From Deltaproteobacteria bacterium (GTDB lineage Bacteria > Myxococcota_A > Polyangia > Polyangiales > Houyiibacteriaceae), in NCBI GenBank assembly GCA_004283055.1, contig SHLP01000001.1:1-64000 (forward strand): DNA of 64,000 nucleotides. Direction: 5' to 3'. The position numbers and the translations under genes are program-made. Positions 33,699 to 42,500 of the stretch are shown here, one piece after another (the stretch's first letter is position 1; each line of letters starts with the position of its first letter). The notes under the pieces were generated by a model. It ran no database searches, had not been told where the DNA came from, and saw only the letters and a list, made by a program, of their open reading frames with translations.

Positions 33699-35846
33699 TC
33701 ACTCGTACAGGTATCGGTAATCGGACAGGAGGTAGCTCACCGCGGCCATCCAGGCGCGAATGGTGTACTCCGTGTCCCGGTTGATTCGGCGGTTCTCCGG
33801 CAAATCGGCGCCGGTGATTCGGTCGTTGTTGAGGCGGCACTGACCGGCGAGCTGGTCCGACACCGATTCGTCCGCCAGGCCTTGCCGACCTAGATTGTAT
33901 GCTTCCATTAGAACGATCATGGTCGCGGCGATTTCCTCGTCGCTACCCGCGAGCTCTTCGCCGAGAAGCATGTCGTGGAGATGGCGGACCGCGTCCCTCA
34001 CCTGGTCTGACGTTTCGGACAGGGGCGCGTTCTGGTCGATGTCAGGGAAGAGGAGACGCTGATGTGCAGGCTTCGAGAAGTCGTACGGAACCGCCGCGCA
34101 GGCGACTTCGTAGGCCATACGCTGCGCAAGGCTCGCCATGACGCCGTTGGGCTCCGTCACCCGTTGGGTCACGAGGTCGGAATCGATGCCGCCGTAGAAG
34201 ATGCGGTATTGGTCGAGCAGGTAGTCCGACCGATTCGGGTTCGAGCGCCAGCGCACACCGGTGGTGGCCTCGATCTTTCGTGACAGGTGCTCCGGCGTCA
34301 GCAGTCGGGCCGTGCCGAAGGTCGAAAGCTCTTTTTCGAGGTCGCTGGTGAGCGGGGTCGCGTTCTTCGCGCGGAAGTACGGGCTCAGGACGATTTCGCG
34401 TACCAGAAGCTTGAAGTTGTACCCGCTGTCGATGAAGCGCTGTTGAATCGTGCGCAGGATCTGTTGCTGCACGTTGTATGCGCGCTGAAGTGCGGGATCG
34501 ACGGTGGGGTCGATGTTTGGATTGTCATCGGGGAGCGGCGGCGGAGGAGCCGAGCCACCGACGCCGCCCATGCCGCCGAGACCGGGGTCACCGCCCATGC
34601 CGCCGAGACCGGGGTCGCCGCCCATGCCGCCGAGACCGGGGTCGCCGCCAGCACCGCCGGCGCCGTCGCTACCGCCCATGCCGCCCATGTCTGGCGGGGC
34701 GGGGATGGTGATGTCGAGAATCTCTTGGCCGGTCAGCCCTTGGAAGACCGTCTTTACGGTCGCCTGCGCGAACCTCGGATTCTGCGCGACTCGCTGGGCG
34801 AACCATTGAAGTGCGTTTCTCCGGTTTGCATTCGGCAGAGCTTCGCCGTTGAAGCCAGGCGGCAAGATGTAGTCGGGCCCAAACCACTCGCCTTCGCCGC
34901 TGTACTCGCCGTTCTCGTTCCAGTTCATGAAAAGACCGGCAACCGGGTCCATCGTCGTGTGACAGACGGTGCAGTCTGGGTTGTTCAGCGTCGGGTTCTC
35001 TCCAAAGTCGCTGCTCGCGTCCACTGGGCGATTTCCGAATTGGTTGATGTCGATGTCGAGGAAGAACCAGTACGCCATGCGCGAGCGGTGCCGGTTGATG
35101 TTCGTGTCGCTCGTCGGAAAACGATTGAGGAACATCGCCGATGTGAGAATCCCGGCATGCGGGATCCCCGGCACGTAGATCTCTTGGAAGCTCTGTGGAC
35201 TGTCACCCAGGCCAACGGGAATGTCGGGAAGTCCAATCATCGAGAATGCCGAGTAGGCGTTCGCCATGGTGTAGTCGGCGGTCAAGATCTCGGTGAACGG
35301 TCGCTCGGTGTGAATGACGTGTGCGATCAGCTCGAGCGGTTCGCGTGCCAAGGAGTCGTTGGTCATCAACGCCGTCGCGTCATCACCCGGGAACCTGTTC
35401 TCGAACCATCGAAGGTTCGGCCACTCTTCTTCGTCGAGCAGCTCGATCGCGTTTTCTCTGCCGAGGTACTTGTCGGTCAGAAAGTGATCGTTGTAGAGCT
35501 CGATCATGCGCTCGGAGAACCCAGGGTCGCGCATCATTTCTGCGAGCGAAGCCTCCAACCCGAGCTGGCCTTGAACCTCCGCGGCGGCTCGCTGCGACGG
35601 GGTCGGGAGCTTGCCCGTGAGCTCGAGGCTCGCCTTGCGAAGCGTCTCGGGCCAACTCAAAAGCTCGAGCTGTCCTTCGTACGGATTCGCAAAGCCGTCC
35701 GATTGGGGACAGCCGTTGATGTATTGAGTGGAGCAGCCCCCAAAGAGGGTAGGATCTTCCTTGCAGCCCGATACGGTGAGCACCGAACCGAGTAGGAGGA
35801 TCCCCAGTCCGCTCGTGAGGGTACCGTGAATGCATGTCTGACTCAT
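33699..35846 (-). CDS. DUF1588-like lipoprotein with one heme-c motif
   Basis: A 715-residue lipoprotein. I choose the ATG at 35846 because it gives a signal peptide with lipobox VSGC (Cys at residue 28). A CTVCH heme-binding site followed by MDPVAG near residue 295 matches the C-terminal heme segment typical of DUF1588/DUF1585 proteins. Between about residues 395 and 430 is a Gly/Asp/Pro repeat (GDPGLGGMG three times). The region after it is helical and ends in a second domain (about 440-715). It may be an outer-membrane or periplasmic electron-transfer or degradative complex with the DUF1501 protein. A longer start at 35912 is possible but lacks a ribosome site. Confidence 0.7.
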   Translation of the reverse strand: MSQTCIHGTLTSGLGILLLGSVLTVSGCKEDPTLFGGCSTQYINGCPQSDGFANPYEGQLELLSWPETLRKASLELTGKLPTPSQRAAAEVQGQLGLEASLAEMMRDPGFSERMIELYNDHFLTDKYLGRENAIELLDEEEWPNLRWFENRFPGDDATALMTNDSLAREPLELIAHVIHTERPFTEILTADYTMANAYSAFSMIGLPDIPVGLGDSPQSFQEIYVPGIPHAGILTSAMFLNRFPTSDTNINRHRSRMAYWFFLDIDINQFGNRPVDASSDFGENPTLNNPDCTVCHTTMDPVAGLFMNWNENGEYSGEGEWFGPDYILPPGFNGEALPNANRRNALQWFAQRVAQNPRFAQATVKTVFQGLTGQEILDITIPAPPDMGGMGGSDGAGGAGGDPGLGGMGGDPGLGGMGGDPGLGGMGGVGGSAPPPPLPDDNPNIDPTVDPALQRAYNVQQQILRTIQQRFIDSGYNFKLLVREIVLSPYFRAKNATPLTSDLEKELSTFGTARLLTPEHLSRKIEATTGVRWRSNPNRSDYLLDQYRIFYGGIDSDLVTQRVTEPNGVMASLAQRMAYEVACAAVPYDFSKPAHQRLLFPDIDQNAPLSETSDQVRDAVRHLHDMLLGEELAGSDEEIAATMIVLMEAYNLGRQGLADESVSDQLAGQCRLNNDRITGADLPENRRINRDTEYTIRAWMAAVSYLLSDYRYLYE
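34567..34647. repeat. Three tandem 27-bp units inside the heme lipoprotein
   Basis: Three consecutive 27-base units starting at 34567, 34594 and 34621 are identical but for one base (TCA/TCG). They encode the nine-residue unit GDPGLGGMG and lie in a longer Gly-rich linker. The copy number is likely to vary between strains by slippage. Confidence 0.8.
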
Positions 35847-35898
35847 CTGCACAGATGTCAGCCTAACATGCTGAAAAGCACCCTGCAGGCCTAAATTT

Positions 35899-35925
35899 AG
35901 ACTGTAATACAATGGAATACAGTCT
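35899..35925 (-). promoter_or_regulatory. Perfect 8-bp inverted repeat upstream of the heme lipoprotein
   Basis: AGACTGTA (35899-35906) and TACAGTCT (35918-35925) are exact reverse complements around an AT-rich 11-base spacer. It sits 53-79 bases upstream of the chosen start, in a markedly AT-rich intergenic stretch (35847-36093) that separates this operon from the divergent lipoprotein at 36094. The size and spacing fit a dimeric repressor or activator site. Confidence 0.55.
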
Positions 35926-36093
35926 GAATATGCACCTTAAGGGTCAAAATATTTGGTGATCGCGCTTGCATCATCTTCGTAGTTTGGCAAGATCTCAAAG
36001 GAAAGTAGGGATGAATTTTTCCTTTGGAGAAGTGATTTTTTTCATCCATCATTAGAGCCTCAACATAATTTTTTGTCAGGAGTGGTCGAAGAA

Positions 36094-36573
36094 ATGTCTC
36101 ACACACGGACGAATTTTGCACGATTCATTGTTTTGGTGGCCTGTGGCTCGTTGCTCGCAGCCTGCGGGGAGAGCGATTCGGCGGCCCCAGGGCCCCGAGC
36201 CCTGGTCTTCTGCAACAACCCAGACGCCGCGGCACTCTCGTGCTCGCTGTCTGGTTTCTCGACTGCGGACGATTCGGCGATTCGCAGCAAGCTCGAAGGC
36301 TGTGCGGTAGCGGGCTGTCATGGCGCGGGCGCGGCGACGTTTAGCATCGACCTCGCCACGGAATCCATCGAAGCAAGCTTGGCGCCGCTCGCGACTCAGG
36401 TCGGTGTCAACGGGACTTTCTTGGTCGACTCGTTCGACGCGGATTGCAGTGACATGCTCACCAAGGTCACCGATGACTGGGGCGCCGGACAGCGAATGCC
36501 GCTCGGAGGTACGCCGTGGAGCGGTGCCGAGATCGACTGCTTTCGGTCGTATCTCAACGAGATCGGCAATTGA
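36094..36573 (+). CDS. Small exported lipoprotein with C-x4-CH heme-like motif
   Basis: A 159-residue protein with a lipoprotein signal peptide (lipobox LAAC, Cys near residue 24). Residues 70-78 read EGCAVAGCHG: a Cys-x4-Cys-His motif, a rare variant of the CxxCH heme-c site. Further Cys residues near 45, 52, 120 and 145 could form disulfides. It is divergent from the heme lipoprotein/DUF1501 operon. The motif and the location suggest a small periplasmic cytochrome-like partner, but C-x4-CH could instead be a disulfide or metal site. Confidence 0.6.
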   Translation: MSHTRTNFARFIVLVACGSLLAACGESDSAAPGPRALVFCNNPDAAALSCSLSGFSTADDSAIRSKLEGCAVAGCHGAGAATFSIDLATESIEASLAPLATQVGVNGTFLVDSFDADCSDMLTKVTDDWGAGQRMPLGGTPWSGAEIDCFRSYLNEIGN

Positions 36574-36583
36574 GGCCTCCGGA

Positions 36584-37615
36584 TCAGCCGCGCTCGGCGC
36601 GGCGAATTCCCAGATTGACGATCTTCTGTAGGAGATCGGGGTAGCTCATTCCAGCGGCTTTCGCGGCACCTGCAAACTCCTCGAACTCGCCGATGTCGGG
36701 GTTCGGGTTGGCTTCCAAGAAGTACAAGCCACCCGACTCGTCGAGCCGAAAGTCGATTCGCACGCAGCCGTCGGTTCCGAGTCGCCGGCAAATGCGCCGG
36801 GACAGCCGAGCGATTCGTCGCTCCGTGTCTTCAGAGAGCCCCTTTGCTCGCCCGATGCGCACCCCGTACTTCTGCTGGTATTCCAGGTTCCACTTCACCT
36901 TGCGCGTGGCGATCTTGGGTGCGTCATCGGGAAGCTTGTCGAGGAAGATCTCCCATGTCGGGAGCACCTGCAGTCGGTGGTTGCCGAGTACCGAGACGTA
37001 GAGCTCCCGGCCTTCGATGTACTGTTCAACGACGGCGTCGGTGCGGATCTTCTCGTGAATGAAAGCCACCCTTTCTTCGAGCGTCTTGTCGTTGTGCACG
37101 ACGGAAGCCTGCGAGATTCCGTAGCTTCCTTCTTCGATCAGTGATTTCACGATGAGCGGGAACTCGAGCCGCTGAGGAGACTTGATCTTTCGGTAACGTG
37201 GAAAGACGCGGAACTGCGGCACCTGAATACGGTGGTAGGCCAGGACCTTCTTCGACAGCGCCTTGTCGCGGGCCAGCAGAAGCCCTCGCGGGTTGCAACC
37301 GGTGTAGGCGGCACGCTGAAGCTCCAGGTAGCCGACGACGTGCGCATCGAAAATCGCCTCTCCGTCGAACTCCTCGAGAAGGTTGAACACGACGTGCGGC
37401 TCGAAGGTTTCAATGGCCTTGCGGAGCGGGGCGAGCTCGTCGCTCAGGCCGACCATCACGACCTCGTGGCCGAGTGCCCGAAGACCCTTGCGCACCTCGA
37501 ACTCGGTCTTGAACGGCGCGACCTTCTCGTCCGAAAGCCCGCTGATGTCTTCTGGGGGTAGGAGGCTCTCGTGTGCGAGAACGATGATTCGCCGTCGCTT
37601 TACAGTGGATGCCAT
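36584..37615 (-). CDS. D-Ala-D-Ala ligase-like ATP-grasp protein
   Basis: A 343-residue ATP-grasp enzyme starting at ATG 37615. The N-terminal domain has VLAHESLLPPED and NLLEEFDGEAIFDAHVV (Ddl-like). The ATP-grasp part has IVKSLIEEGSYGIS near residue 155 (nucleotide-binding Gly loop) and the metal-binding FLEANPNPDIG near residue 300. It is longer in the N-terminal region and more divergent than true Ddl, and the usual Ddl substrate loop is not obvious. Its start overlaps the stop of the upstream metallopeptidase gene by 16 bases. It probably makes an amide or dipeptide bond on an unknown substrate. Confidence 0.82.
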   Translation of the reverse strand: MASTVKRRRIIVLAHESLLPPEDISGLSDEKVAPFKTEFEVRKGLRALGHEVVMVGLSDELAPLRKAIETFEPHVVFNLLEEFDGEAIFDAHVVGYLELQRAAYTGCNPRGLLLARDKALSKKVLAYHRIQVPQFRVFPRYRKIKSPQRLEFPLIVKSLIEEGSYGISQASVVHNDKTLEERVAFIHEKIRTDAVVEQYIEGRELYVSVLGNHRLQVLPTWEIFLDKLPDDAPKIATRKVKWNLEYQQKYGVRIGRAKGLSEDTERRIARLSRRICRRLGTDGCVRIDFRLDESGGLYFLEANPNPDIGEFEEFAGAAKAAGMSYPDLLQKIVNLGIRRAERG

Positions 37616-38652
37616 GTGTCCCGCCGGTGCAGAAGGTGCACCGTGTGCACCGTCAACATGATGGCAAAGTCGAGCTTCGTCTGTCGCTCCCCCTTGGTGA
37701 GCCGGAGCCGCAGCTCGCGACACCGGCCGATGATAGCACGAAGCACCTGGTCGATGGTGAACTGATATTCGCCGGTGAAGATCGAGATCTGCTCTCGAAT
37801 TTGGCGCCGATTGCGACGCAGGAATGCAGCTGCCGTTTCGTTGTTTCGATAGCGGGCAGAATCGCTGAAGATCTTGAGCAGGTCGCGGTCATACTCGTCG
37901 CTGAAGCCGGGACTATAGTGCGCCTGGCGACGTTCGTAGTGGCGACGCAGGGTGTGACGGAGCCGCGGCAAAGAGTAAGGACGCGCGCGCGATCTTGCCT
38001 GCGGCTTCTTGTCAGCGAGCTCGTCGACGAGCGCGTCGATGTACTCGAGCTTCTCGAGCGCGGACGACTCGGCGTACTGCTTGCGCCAGTTGGAGCGCGG
38101 GGCGAGCCAGACCGCGAATGTTTCGGCGAAGTCTTCCACCGGATGGGCCTGCGCATACCAGCCGTCCAAGTGCTCTACGAACCCCTTGCTCGAAGGGTTG
38201 GGTTGGTAGAAGTCCGGGTAGGGGTCGGACGCGCGGCCGAACGCTCGCTGCCAGAGCTTTCGCCGCTGCAGGTTGTACGCGTGCTGCAGAGCGTGCCCCG
38301 CTTCGTGCCGAAGCAGACGCATGCACTCGATGCCGGTGCCGCCTTCGACTTCGAACATCATCTGTCGTTCGAGCCGCATCAGACGGGGATGCGCGAGGTA
38401 GAAGGGCACACCAACTCCGGGAATCCCGTCAGGAGAGCACCACTCATCGCTAAGCCAGAAATGGACCCTAAAGCGCCGGAGCCCTGCGCTATCTAGCTCG
38501 TCGCGGAGGCGCCCTACGCAGTCCTCGAGCCAGGTGTCGGCAATCGTGAGGCCGAGCTCGCTCAGACGAACGTCGAGGAGCTCCTCGGTGGGCAGGCTTT
38601 CCCAGTCGACAGACACAGCGGGCGCAGCTTGACGGATCTGTCTGCGCGCCAC
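37600..38652 (-). CDS. Zinc metallopeptidase-like protein (HExxHxxxH)
   Basis: A 350-residue protein starting at a GTG with GAGG 6 bases upstream. The motif RHEAGHALQHA near residue 113 is an HExxHxxxH zinc-binding site. Surrounding text (RVHFWLSDEWCSPDG, DPYPDFYQPNPSSKGFVEHLDGWYAQAHPVEDFAETFAVWL) matches the family of putative zinc-binding metallopeptidases. It has no signal peptide, so it would act in the cytosol. It precedes and overlaps an ATP-grasp gene, making a synthesis/hydrolysis pair probable. Substrate and product are unknown. Confidence 0.78.
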   Translation of the reverse strand: MARRQIRQAAPAVSVDWESLPTEELLDVRLSELGLTIADTWLEDCVGRLRDELDSAGLRRFRVHFWLSDEWCSPDGIPGVGVPFYLAHPRLMRLERQMMFEVEGGTGIECMRLLRHEAGHALQHAYNLQRRKLWQRAFGRASDPYPDFYQPNPSSKGFVEHLDGWYAQAHPVEDFAETFAVWLAPRSNWRKQYAESSALEKLEYIDALVDELADKKPQARSRARPYSLPRLRHTLRRHYERRQAHYSPGFSDEYDRDLLKIFSDSARYRNNETAAAFLRRNRRQIREQISIFTGEYQFTIDQVLRAIIGRCRELRLRLTKGERQTKLDFAIMLTVHTVHLLHRRDTWHPL

Positions 38653-38675
38653 AACGGCCTCGAGCGATCAGGCTC

Positions 38676-39182
38676 TTACCAGGGCAGCCGTTCGCCGTTC
38701 GCGTGCCAGAAGCCTCCGGAGTCCTCGAGGCGGAGCTCGTCGATTCGCGAGATCAGGCCCGCGGCCGACTCGGAGGTCGAGATGCCGTGGTGGCCCGTCA
38801 TGCCCGTCGCGACGAGGCCCGGATGAAGGATGGCGACCGACACGCCCTTACCGCGAAAGTCATGCGCGAGGTTGACGCCAGCCATGTTCAGGGCGGCCTT
38901 CGTCATGCGGTAGCCGTAGTAGCCTCCGGAGCCGTTGTCCCCAATCGAGCCCATCCTGCTGGTGATGAGGATGATTTTCGAGCCCTTTCGCAGACATCGA
39001 GACAGGAGCGAGGTGACCCGCAGGGCCCCCAGAGCATTGACTTCGAACTGCTCGCGAATTTGGTCGAAGTCGAGCCGGTCGAAGGTTTCGTTTCGGAGAA
39101 TGCCAGCGTTGTTGATGAGAACGTCGATGCCGGTGCCAGCAAGCTTCCGTGAAACCTCTTCGAGGGCCGTCTGGTCCGTCAC
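38676..39182 (-). pseudogene. N-terminally truncated SDR oxidoreductase
   Basis: The 168-residue frame begins at a GTG that overlaps the stop of the neighbouring lipoprotein (GTGA). It carries the NNAG strand (near residue 25), a catalytic Ser in SRMGS and YRMTK (YxxxK), all of the SDR core, but lacks the N-terminal TGxxxGIG nucleotide-binding motif and about 50-60 residues that precede VTDQTALEEV in full-length homologues. It looks like the 3' part of an SDR gene joined to unrelated DNA by a deletion or rearrangement, or by an assembly join. It may be non-functional. Confidence 0.7.
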
Positions 39183-39619
39183 CGGATTGGGACGCAGATC
39201 CGGTCTCTGGCAATGAACTCACACCCGAATCCAGCGGGCACGTCGCAGTCCGCGTCGAGCTCGCAGCGCTCCACGCAGACCCGCGCGCCAAGCGGGCCGC
39301 CCAGGATCGCATGATCGAGGCACGCACCGGGCAGGCCGTTGAACTCGGAGACGGGGCAATCTAGGTCGTCGAAGCAGCCGACTGTGCAAATCGCATTTAC
39401 GAATTCGGTATAGCGGTCGGCGGGCAGCGCGAGCTCTTCGCAGTACTCGCCTCCGTAGCAATCGACGTTGGAGTAGCAGACTTCGTACGTGAGCGCCTTG
39501 GACCCCGGCTCGAAGACATCGTCGTAGTCCCCAATGAAGATGCAGCCCGAAAGCATCGAGCTGAACACGGCAATTCCCAACCATGTCGAGTGTCGAACTA
39601 GATTAAGTTTCATCATCAA
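39179..39619 (-). CDS. Cys-rich lipoprotein with CxxDxDC-like repeats
   Basis: A 146-residue protein with a lipobox LSGC (Cys near residue 26). The mature part holds paired Cys motifs CYSNVDC, CFDDLDC and CELDADC, a pattern that recurs in Myxococcota surface lipoproteins and forms disulfide-bonded modules. It may be truncated at the C-terminus, since its stop is at the junction with the decapitated SDR. Function unknown. Transcription would continue from it into the SDR remnant. Confidence 0.65.
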   Translation of the reverse strand: MMMKLNLVRHSTWLGIAVFSSMLSGCIFIGDYDDVFEPGSKALTYEVCYSNVDCYGGEYCEELALPADRYTEFVNAICTVGCFDDLDCPVSEFNGLPGACLDHAILGGPLGARVCVERCELDADCDVPAGFGCEFIARDRICVPIR

Positions 39620-39724
39620 AGCCCTCTCTAAACAGATAGACGTTTACCCCTGCCGGTGATTCAACCGGCGCTTTCGCCTTTTGTTTCCGGGCGAAATGGG
39701 GATTGGCTTCGATTCTGGTGTTGA

Positions 39725-41395
39725 TCAGCCTGGTGGAGCTGACTCTGCGTTCCAAGCAACGCCTGGATGGATCGCGCTAGCGCTTTTCCCAGCACGACGG
39801 CCCGAGAAAACGCAGTCTGCGATCGACAGGCCGCTGACGTATTGGCGTGAGCAAATGCCAACGGCGTTTCGGCCTGCTGCGTACAGTCCGGGAACGACGC
39901 CTCCGTTTTCGCTCAGGACTTGGCCGCTCCTCTCGTCGACCGCGAGCCCGCCGAGGGTCATCACCGCGCAGAGGTGGCGTTTGGAACCGAGTGAGCAGTC
40001 GATCGCGTAGTACGGACCGGCGCTCAGCGGGTGCACGCTGCCTGGCGCTTTGTCGAAACGGTCCCGCTGAATACCGCGAGCCACGGCCTCGTTTTCATCG
40101 AGCGTCTTTTGAAGCGACGCTCGCGGGACATCGAGCATCTTCGCCAAGGCATCGAGGTCTTCAGCCTTTTTACAGTTGAGGTAGAGGTTCATCAGCGCGG
40201 CCGCCCGCTGAAACCACTGAAGCTCACCCGGCTTCGACTGCTCGTGAGCAAGCTTCTTGAGCTTCTCATCGATGATGAGCGTGGCGACGCCGTGGTTCTG
40301 TTCCACCATCGCCTCGCCGATCTTTGCTCCGTACCAGAATTCATTTGCAAAGCGCTCGCCTTTGCCGTTGACCAAGACGCCCTGCGCGAATGCATTGGGA
40401 GGGTAGAGAAACCGCCACGCCGAGGCTCGATGCATCTGCTCGAGCTTGCCCCCCACGCTTTGGCCGAGGCGAATCCCCAGGCCGTCGTCACCCGCCGTTC
40501 CCAGCGGCAAGCCGGGAACGAACTCCGGCAGGTGCTCGGCGACCATCTCACGATTGAAGACGAAGCCGCCGGCGCAGAGGATCAGACCTCGACGGCTCCG
40601 AATCCGTTTCGGCACCGAGTGCCGTCTCTCGATGCCGTCGCAGCGCTTTCGGAGCCAGCCGGCCAGGCTGGGCGCGATCTTCCCGATCGCGGTTTCTACC
40701 TCGTGCAGCCGCCTGTGCTGTCGACGCCAGAAGCCCGAGGGGATTTGTTGATATTCCGCGCCGAGCACGCGGCCGTCTCGGTCGACGATCAAGCGGCTCA
40801 CCCGCGCCTGCAGCTCGATTCGTACGCCTTGCGAAATCGCCGTTTGCCGAAGCGGCTCGATGATCCTCGCACCCGGAAAGGCCCCACCGTCGGGCCGATG
40901 GCCGCGCGGGGCCGGTGTCGCCCGATCGCTGTAAGGTGGGAAGGTTTCGTTCCCGGAGTAGTAGAGATGGTACTCGTTGGTCGGATACGAAGTCTTGATC
41001 GGGCAGAGATTCGGCAAGAAAGGCACGCCGCGGTCGGTGAGCCACTTCACGTTGGCTGCGCTGGTTTCGCAGAAGGCTCGCAGGGTCTCTTCCGAAACCG
41101 CATCCTGCACCTCCATCGATAGATAGCGGTACATGTTCTCGACCGTGTCCTGGACGCCCGCCTCTTTCTGAATGTGGGTCCCGCCTCCCGCGTAGAAGAC
41201 CCCTCCGCTGATCGAGGTGGCGCCGCCTCCTTCGAAACGGTCCAAAACGACCACGTCGGCGCCGTGCTCCCGCCCTTCGATAGCGGCGGAGATCCCCGCG
41301 GCGCCCAGGCCCACGACGACCAGATCTGCGACGTCATCCCAGCGCACGCCGTCTACGTCTTCGACCACGATCGGGCTCGGGCGGTGCATCTGCAT
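39725..41395 (-). CDS. FAD-dependent dehydrogenase, KstD/fumarate reductase-like
   Basis: A 556-residue flavoprotein. The FAD-binding motif DLVVVGLGAAGISAA near residue 25 is followed by the GGATSISGGVFYAGGG segment, and the C-terminus has LYAAGRNAVGICSRQYVSGLSIADCVFSG, equivalent to the active-site region of 3-ketosteroid delta-1-dehydrogenase with Tyr and Gly at similar spacing. Overall it belongs to the fumarate reductase/KstD flavoprotein superfamily. It may introduce a double bond in a steroid or related lipid. The start is taken at ATG 41395; ATG 41389 is possible. It is divergent from the 3-beta-HSD-like gene. Confidence 0.82.
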   Translation of the reverse strand: MQMHRPSPIVVEDVDGVRWDDVADLVVVGLGAAGISAAIEGREHGADVVVLDRFEGGGATSISGGVFYAGGGTHIQKEAGVQDTVENMYRYLSMEVQDAVSEETLRAFCETSAANVKWLTDRGVPFLPNLCPIKTSYPTNEYHLYYSGNETFPPYSDRATPAPRGHRPDGGAFPGARIIEPLRQTAISQGVRIELQARVSRLIVDRDGRVLGAEYQQIPSGFWRRQHRRLHEVETAIGKIAPSLAGWLRKRCDGIERRHSVPKRIRSRRGLILCAGGFVFNREMVAEHLPEFVPGLPLGTAGDDGLGIRLGQSVGGKLEQMHRASAWRFLYPPNAFAQGVLVNGKGERFANEFWYGAKIGEAMVEQNHGVATLIIDEKLKKLAHEQSKPGELQWFQRAAALMNLYLNCKKAEDLDALAKMLDVPRASLQKTLDENEAVARGIQRDRFDKAPGSVHPLSAGPYYAIDCSLGSKRHLCAVMTLGGLAVDERSGQVLSENGGVVPGLYAAGRNAVGICSRQYVSGLSIADCVFSGRRAGKSASAIHPGVAWNAESAPPG

Positions 41396-41435
41396 TGCAC
41401 AAGCTAGCACGCCGGTTCAAGTTCGGTACTGGCCC

Positions 41436-42500
41436 ATGGAGCTTCCCGTCGATCCGAATCAAGTCGGCCCCGTCTGCCTGGTGACCGGTGGCAACGGCTA
41501 TGTTGGAAAGCACCTCGTTCGCCGGCTCCTGGAGCTCGGCTGCGAGGTCCGCGCGCTCGATCTGGCGCCATTTAAAGGCGATGCTCGCGTTACGAGCATC
41601 GTCGGCGACATCCGGCGGATGAGCGACCTCGGTCCAGCCTGCGATGGTGTCGATACCGTCTTTCACACCGCTGCCATCATCAACACGCTCACGCTCGCGC
41701 GGGCGAGCGTTCGCCGCCTCGTCTATGGCGTCAATGTTCTCGGCACCGAATGCGTGATCCGCGCCTGCCAGGGCGCAGGCGTGAAAAAGCTCATCTTCAC
41801 CAGCTCGATTACCGTCTCGGTCGACGGCCCTATCCGGGAAGGGGACGAAACCGCGCCGTACGTGGGAACCGACGGGCTCTCGGACCTCTACTCGCAGACT
41901 AAGAGTCGGGCAGAAAAGATGGTCCTGGACGCTGACGACCCCAACGGCCTCCGAACCGCGGCGGTTCGGCCGGGCGGTGTATGGGGACCCGGCGAGGGCG
42001 CCATGATGGTGCAAGATTTTCTCGAGCACCTCGCCGCCGGGCAGTTCAAGCTAAAGATCGGTGATGGGAAGTCCGTGACCGACAACGTCCACGTCGATTC
42101 GGTCGTCGACGTTCATTTCCTGCTGGCCAAGAAGCTCAGCGAAGAGCCCGAGCGGGTTGGGGGCCAGGCCTACTTCGTAAGCGACGACGAGCCGACCAAT
42201 CCGGTGGACTGGTACCGGCCGATCGTCGAAGGCCTGGGGTACTCCTGGCCCAAGCTGCACATGCCCCGGGCGCTTGCGTATGGCATCGCGTATCTCGGGG
42301 AGCTCGCCCATTACATCGGCGGTCCGTTTCCGATGCTCACCAGGCGCTCGGTCCTGGCCGTCTGCAGCGACGCCTCGTTTCGCGTCGACAAGGCACGAGC
42401 CGAGCTCGGCTACGAGCCCCGGACCAGCGCAGCGGATGGCATCCCCAAGCTGCTGCACGAGTTCCGGGCAACACACGACCGTTTGAGGCAAGCGCGATGA
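41436..42500 (+). CDS. 3-beta-HSD-like NAD(P)-dependent dehydrogenase
   Basis: A 354-residue extended SDR. The NAD-binding motif VTGGNGYVGKHL (near residue 16) and the catalytic LYSQTK (YxxxK near residue 152) are intact. The C-terminal helix-rich part with PRALAYGIAYLGELAHYI is characteristic of 3-beta-hydroxysteroid dehydrogenase/isomerase-like members and of SdmB-type sterol demethylation reductases. The frame is open far upstream, but the ATG at 41436 is the first start consistent with the domain. It overlaps the next gene by 4 bases. Confidence 0.85.
   Translation: MELPVDPNQVGPVCLVTGGNGYVGKHLVRRLLELGCEVRALDLAPFKGDARVTSIVGDIRRMSDLGPACDGVDTVFHTAAIINTLTLARASVRRLVYGVNVLGTECVIRACQGAGVKKLIFTSSITVSVDGPIREGDETAPYVGTDGLSDLYSQTKSRAEKMVLDADDPNGLRTAAVRPGGVWGPGEGAMMVQDFLEHLAAGQFKLKIGDGKSVTDNVHVDSVVDVHFLLAKKLSEEPERVGGQAYFVSDDEPTNPVDWYRPIVEGLGYSWPKLHMPRALAYGIAYLGELAHYIGGPFPMLTRRSVLAVCSDASFRVDKARAELGYEPRTSAADGIPKLLHEFRATHDRLRQAR

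Noticed and set aside
41217..41435. 5' extension of the 3-beta-HSD-like gene
   Set aside because: The extension lies on the divergent KstD-like gene, has no family match and the NAD-binding fold begins right after the ATG at 41436.
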